DNA of 64,000 nucleotides. It comes from Nonlabens sp. Hel1_33_55 (GTDB lineage: Bacteria > Bacteroidota > Bacteroidia > Flavobacteriales > Flavobacteriaceae). The position numbers were made by a program, and so were the translations under genes. How positions within the stretch are numbered: position 1 is the first letter of the stretch; each line of letters begins with the position of its first letter. Positions 60,333-64,000 of this stretch are shown piece after piece. The notes under the pieces were generated by a model, which was not told the DNA's origin, did not search any database, and saw nothing but the letters and a program-made list of their open reading frames with translations. The DNA lies in NCBI RefSeq assembly GCF_900101765.1, contig NZ_LT627735.1, forward strand, positions 1,302,001 to 1,366,000, written 5' to 3'.

Positions 60333-60422
60333 TATAGCACGTTTAAAGTCGCCTAGTGATGAAACACCCGAAAAACTTAGACTCCAGAATCTTAACTTCG
60401 TTAGCATAACACATTGCTAGCT

Positions 60423-62690
60423 ATGAAGTTAAAATTACTTTTTGTCATAATAATTATTCTTACGATTTCTTCCAATGCAATGGCGCAGGTTGGTATCAAT
60501 ACCATAGAACCAACAGCAGATCTAGAAATCGTTGCAGACGCCAGCCCAATGACTGGGAAATACAATGGTATCATTATTCCTAAAGTAGACGCTCTTCCCG
60601 TAAGTGGTGATGCCACATTTCCAACTGCGGCGCAGGCTGGGCTATTAGTTTATTTAAATCCGAGTGCCACGCCAGACGGCACTGAAGGTATATACATGTT
60701 CGATGGAACACAATATGTGAAACTGGAACCATCATCTGCCTCTGGAGCTTTTTACGACAATGGAACCACAGATTTTGCAACGACAACGACTTCAAATATT
60801 GAGCGCGAAGGAAAAGTCAGCATTGGTAGCTCTTTGAACACCGGTAAATTTAATGTTGATGTCGTTTCTGCAAATAATTCAGCTGACCCTATCGCATTGA
60901 AAGTAGAAAATAACAATACTGGAACTGGATCAGTGAATACCTATAGCGCGTATCTAGAAAATAAGAGTGCCGTTGGTGGCAGTGGAATTAAATATGGCAT
61001 ACGGTCTGAAGTAAGCTCTGCTGGGAATAGCGATCGTGTTGGTATATACAATAATGTAATATCAAGCGGCAGTGCTGCTCGAGGTGTTATTGGAATCAAT
61101 AATGTGGTTGGTGGAACATCTGGAACTACAGCAATCAATATAGGTATACGATCAGAAATTGGGACGCCTGCAAGTGACGCCAATAGTTTTGGTATTTACA
61201 GTATCGCTAGAGGGAACGACCTTAGAAACAACTATTCTGGATGGTTTCAAGGTGACAAATTTGCTATTAAAAATGAAGATAATTCTGACGGTTATGAGCT
61301 TCCTGTCATTTCAGGTACGTCAGGTCAAGTCTTGACGACTAATGGAACAGACACTGCTACATGGTCTGATCTTCCCGCGGCTTCTAGTTCACCAGTTTTT
61401 TTTAATGAAGGAACCGAAATTGCCGCTAGCAATACTACGGATAATGTTTGGAGAGAAGGGCATTTGAGTTTAGGTACAAACTCAAGTAATGGATTGCTTA
61501 CTGCAACCATTGAGGCAGACGACTCCAACGGTCCACGTCAGGCTGGTTATTTTACTAATGATGATGAAAATCCTGCAAGCCCATTGACGTATGATACCTA
61601 TGGTGTTAGAATAGATAATGATTCTGAAACAAGTGGACATAAGTATGGATTGAGAGTTAATCTCAATGCTGATGGTACAGGTGATCGTACTGGAATATAT
61701 AATTCTTTTACCCATCAGACCGGGTCGTCTGGTACAAGCACATCGATAGCTTTTGATAATGAAACAAGATTTGCTCGTGGCACTGGCGATACTTATGGAA
61801 TTAGAAATCGTGTCAACAACACCTCAAATAATAGCGGGAATGTTTATGCTCTATATAGCGAGGTTACTGATGCCGGTGCAGGTACCGGTATGCGTTATGC
61901 GGGATTATTTAATGGAACAATTGGTATAGGTGACCCTGCAAGAACTACTGGATATGATTTCCCAACTGATCGCGGTACCGCAGGCCAAGTCTTAACAACT
62001 GATGGCGCTGGTGTTGCGAGTTGGCAACCAGTTACTTTTACTGAGGTTGATGGTAGCGTTACAAATGAAGGTTCATTATCGGTTACGGCAGATACTGGCA
62101 CTGATGATAACGCCGCAGTGATTGCTAGTAATACTGATAGTAATACAGTAACAATAGTTGGTGCTTCGGGTATTTCTATAAATGAGGACGCAACGACGAG
62201 AACTATTACATTGAAATCAAGCAATAACTCTTTAGTAAGGGCCCACCTTTCTAGTCAGTGGCAGCCCACTGGTTCATCTCCTACGTCATTTATTAAGATA
62301 CCATTTGACGTGACATCAATTGATCTGGAATCGGAATTTAATCCTACTACCAATCAGTTTGTAGCTAAAGAACCAGGATATTATAGAGTTTCAATTAGCG
62401 TGATTACCAATAACTATGTTGGGAATAGTATCATTGACTCAGGAGGAGACAATATTTTTATAGGTAATTCAACTCATGGTCTAGTATTACGCAAAAACTC
62501 GACAGTAGTAGCATCTGACTTCAGAAAACATCTCGCAGATTCCGGAAGCGACAATAATATTGTTAGAAAAATTGATGATGTAGTTCAACTAAATACTGGT
62601 GATACACTTGAGGCTGGTTTCAGCGACAACAATGCTCAATTAAGTAGTGACGCAGCGAGAAATTATATAATTATTGAAAAGATCAGATAA
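60423..62690 (+). CDS. Secreted repeat protein with C1q-like C-terminal domain
   Basis: A 755-residue exported protein (signal peptide ending AMAQ). Two related blocks of about 220 residues follow, each containing an FFNEGT/FYDNGT strand, a WREGHLSLG/IEREGKVSIG strand, a GDRTGIYN/SDRVGIYN segment and a SGQVLTTNG/AGQVLTTDG end. The last about 145 residues (NQFVAKEPGYYRVSISV, VVQLNTGDTLEAGF) look like a C1q-type jelly-roll, often trimeric. It may be a surface adhesin or fibre. No T9SS C-terminal signal is obvious. ATG 60423 is preferred over TTG 60414. A terminator follows. Confidence 0.8.
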   Translation: MKLKLLFVIIIILTISSNAMAQVGINTIEPTADLEIVADASPMTGKYNGIIIPKVDALPVSGDATFPTAAQAGLLVYLNPSATPDGTEGIYMFDGTQYVKLEPSSASGAFYDNGTTDFATTTTSNIEREGKVSIGSSLNTGKFNVDVVSANNSADPIALKVENNNTGTGSVNTYSAYLENKSAVGGSGIKYGIRSEVSSAGNSDRVGIYNNVISSGSAARGVIGINNVVGGTSGTTAINIGIRSEIGTPASDANSFGIYSIARGNDLRNNYSGWFQGDKFAIKNEDNSDGYELPVISGTSGQVLTTNGTDTATWSDLPAASSSPVFFNEGTEIAASNTTDNVWREGHLSLGTNSSNGLLTATIEADDSNGPRQAGYFTNDDENPASPLTYDTYGVRIDNDSETSGHKYGLRVNLNADGTGDRTGIYNSFTHQTGSSGTSTSIAFDNETRFARGTGDTYGIRNRVNNTSNNSGNVYALYSEVTDAGAGTGMRYAGLFNGTIGIGDPARTTGYDFPTDRGTAGQVLTTDGAGVASWQPVTFTEVDGSVTNEGSLSVTADTGTDDNAAVIASNTDSNTVTIVGASGISINEDATTRTITLKSSNNSLVRAHLSSQWQPTGSSPTSFIKIPFDVTSIDLESEFNPTTNQFVAKEPGYYRVSISVITNNYVGNSIIDSGGDNIFIGNSTHGLVLRKNSTVVASDFRKHLADSGSDNNIVRKIDDVVQLNTGDTLEAGFSDNNAQLSSDAARNYIIIEKIR

Positions 62691-62705
62691 ATTGTTTAAC
62701 ACACA

Positions 62706-62738
62706 AAAATCCCAGCCTAACGGCTGGGATTTTTTTTT
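62706..62738 (+). terminator. Terminator after the surface protein
   Basis: A 12-bp perfect stem (62706-62717 with 62722-62733), loop TAAC, followed by a long T-run. Confidence 0.92.
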
Positions 62739-62772
62739 CATCCTGCAAATAACTAGCTAATTCAAACCCTAA

Positions 62773-63198
62773 TTACTTCAAGGAAATCATTCGCTTCGGT
62801 TGTGGTAATGCTTCTTCCTTTTTTGGAAGTTCAATGCTTAGAATTCCGTTTTCATAGGATCCTTTGATGGAATCCTGATTTACGGTTTCTGGCAAGTTGA
62901 AACTTCTCTTGAAAGATTTCTTTACAAATTCCTTTCTGGTAAACTGCTCTGTTCTCTCTTCATTCTCTTCTTGAACTTCTGACGAAATGGTCAAGACATC
63001 CTTGTCTACCTCGATGGCTACATCTTCTTTAGTAAAACCTGGAATAATCATTTCAAGATGGAAACCTTCATCGTTTTCTGAGATATTTACCGCTGGCTGA
63101 CTTGTTCTCACCGCAGTACCTCCAGAATAATCATTGTTAAACATTTCATCTATTAAAGATGGTAACCAATTATTTGCTGTTCTATGTGCTAATTTCAT
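62773..63198 (-). CDS. Hsp20/alpha-crystallin small heat shock protein
   Basis: A 141-residue small heat shock protein. The alpha-crystallin domain spans about 36-135 (PAVNISENDEGFHLEMIIPGF, NGILSIELPKK), with an I/L-x-I/L tail element. It holds unfolding proteins in an ATP-independent way. Its 109-bp upstream region contains the neighbouring terminator; no clear heat-shock operator is visible. Confidence 0.94.
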   Translation of the reverse strand: MKLAHRTANNWLPSLIDEMFNNDYSGGTAVRTSQPAVNISENDEGFHLEMIIPGFTKEDVAIEVDKDVLTISSEVQEENEERTEQFTRKEFVKKSFKRSFNLPETVNQDSIKGSYENGILSIELPKKEEALPQPKRMISLK

Positions 63199-63257
63199 AA
63201 TTGAAAATTTTTAAATTAATATTTACAAAAAGGAATAGTCAAATAAAATACCAAAGG

Positions 63258-63284
63258 AAAAAAGCGACACAATGTCGTTTTTTA
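63258..63284 (-). terminator. Terminator of the TerB-like gene
   Basis: CGACA (63265-63269) pairs with TGTCG (63273-63277) over CAA, extended by flanking A and T runs to about 12 pairs. The - strand T-run points to the TerB-like gene. Confidence 0.65.
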
Positions 63285-63307
63285 TTCAAATATATATGTC
63301 ATGTTGT

Positions 63308-63718
63308 CTAATTACTGGTCTCAGAGTGAATTTCTAACAGTTCACTTGGCGGAATTTCTCCATGTGGATAACGCTCCATTGTGCTCAATAATTTGTTAAC
63401 GGTCACACCACGTATACCGTATCTTAAGGCAATCTCATGCAATAATTGTAACTCGCTATCATCCACATTTCCATCAATATGCATCATCAACATCAACCTA
63501 TGAAAATGGATGATTCTTTTGATAAACTGTTTGGGCGGTTTGACGGGTTCATTATCTGGATTTTGTAGCATATCATTCAGCTGCTCCTCACCTACCTCAA
63601 TGCGCACAGCAATAGCTTTTATAAATTCGATCTCTTCCTTTTTGAGGTGATTATCAGCATGAGCCATGGCTATCAACTCTTTTAAAATATCGGTTTTTTC
63701 CTGTATGGTGTAGGACAT
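63308..63718 (-). CDS. TerB-like helical protein
   Basis: A 136-residue all-helical protein with the TerB-type pattern: ELIAMAHADNHLKKEEIEFI and LMLMMHIDGNVDDSELQLLHEIA contain paired acidic metal-binding-like turns. The family was first tied to tellurite resistance but is broader; the exact role is unknown. ATG 63718 (MSYTIQEK) is preferred over the upstream start at 63748. Confidence 0.78.
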   Translation of the reverse strand: MSYTIQEKTDILKELIAMAHADNHLKKEEIEFIKAIAVRIEVGEEQLNDMLQNPDNEPVKPPKQFIKRIIHFHRLMLMMHIDGNVDDSELQLLHEIALRYGIRGVTVNKLLSTMERYPHGEIPPSELLEIHSETSN

Positions 63719-63800
63719 AACAAGCAAGCTTTCTGTGAAAATAATCAATCCTTATGAAATTATTAACCCATGAGCACGCCCTACACCATAAATTTAACCT

Positions 63801-64000
63801 ATGATTATAATTACCCGCCTACGTTCCTTTTTCAATGTCATTACCAGTACGATAGCCTTTTATCCCACACTATACTCCATAGTTGCGGTATTCTTTGCAT
63901 TTGCAATGATCTATGCAGAATCTCGTGGTGTTTCAGGTTTCCTACAAGAAAATGCTCCAGTACTGGTTATCAATAATCGGGATACCGCACGTAATTTATT
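63801..64000 (+). CDS. DUF2254 membrane protein, N-terminal part (cut by window edge)
   Basis: The visible 66 codons start MIIITRLRSFFNVITSTIAFYP, continue with a hydrophobic helix (LYSIVAVFFAFAMIYAES) and end VINNRDTARNL, which resembles the DUF2254 segment ending ARxLLSTIA. The rest lies past the right edge. DUF2254 proteins are inner-membrane proteins of unknown function. A different overlapping frame (63770-63976) has no such signature and ends early. Confidence 0.6.
   Translation, partial: MIIITRLRSFFNVITSTIAFYPTLYSIVAVFFAFAMIYAESRGVSGFLQENAPVLVINNRDTARNL

Noticed and set aside
63770..63976. Open frame at the right edge starting MSTPYTINL
   Set aside because: No hydrophobic or family signature and it ends early; the overlapping frame from 63801 gives a membrane helix and a DUF2254-like segment.
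1..64000. CRISPR arrays, tRNA/rRNA genes, prophage, complete insertion sequences, toxin-antitoxin or defence islands
   Set aside because: Looked for repeat-spacer periodicity, tRNA cloverleaf-like segments, transposase or integrase motifs and defence families; none was supported.

Overview
The window looks like a chromosomal segment of a marine-type flavobacterium (Bacteroidota, Flavobacteriaceae; Nonlabens/Dokdonia-like is my inference). The grounds are low-to-medium GC, almost no Shine-Dalgarno sequences, promoter boxes of the Bacteroidota type (TAnnTTTG close to start codons), typical lineage genes (bshA for bacillithiol, DUF5916 and OMP_b-brl_3 outer-membrane barrels, BatA-like protein, TRAP-linked uronate genes, a capnine/sphingolipid-type oxoamine synthase), and gene neighbours common in that family. 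I see no rRNA, tRNA, CRISPR array, phage or intact insertion sequence. About 59 protein genes are supported, one of them cut by the right edge and one (48 codons) very small.

Layout. 0.4-9.6 kb is a uronate catabolism locus: a mannonate/fructuronate oxidoreductase, uxuA, kduI, kduD, a short lipoprotein and a TRAP transporter (dctP, dctQ, dctM) run on the + strand; eda and kdgK run on the - strand after a terminator. Unsaturated or free uronates would be imported, funnelled to 2-keto-3-deoxygluconate, phosphorylated by KdgK and split by Eda to pyruvate and glyceraldehyde 3-phosphate. A GntR/FadR-like operator candidate lies over the proposed promoter. 9.8-30.4 kb holds housekeeping and envelope genes: folE, msrA, a DUF5916 barrel, lolD, a DUF2400 protein, a soluble sensor kinase, a BatA-like protein overlapping a metal-ligand-lacking dihydroorotase-like gene, bcp, nth, an ECF sigma factor with a tiny downstream gene, uvrA and corA. 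30.6-33.0 kb carries a PLP oxoamine synthase plus a cysteine-synthase-like enzyme, a plausible sulfonolipid (capnine) pair. 33-42 kb has an S9 peptidase, a YbaB-family protein, threonine aldolase, prfB, two outer-membrane proteins and bshA. 42-57 kb is mainly a - strand run: a GH3/serine-hydrolase fusion, an Fe-S oxidoreductase pair with a HAD phosphatase, an MCE protein, an amidase, then LptD (+), pepD, mnmD and a DUF4920 lipoprotein. 57-64 kb has ilvE, uvrB, a repeat-containing surface protein with a C1q-like end, hsp20, a TerB-like protein and the start of a DUF2254 protein.

The strongest unexplained signal is a 16-bp perfect palindrome, CGCTTTCGCGAAAGCG, present 15 times exactly, plus one single-mismatch copy and one copy split by an insertion. 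It occurs both between genes and inside reading frames, where it is mostly read as Ala-Phe-Ala-Lys-Ala. The copies are far more evenly spaced (about one per 3.1-4.1 kb) than random placement would give. This behaves like a genome-wide, position-constrained DNA element and is the best candidate here for an undescribed system.
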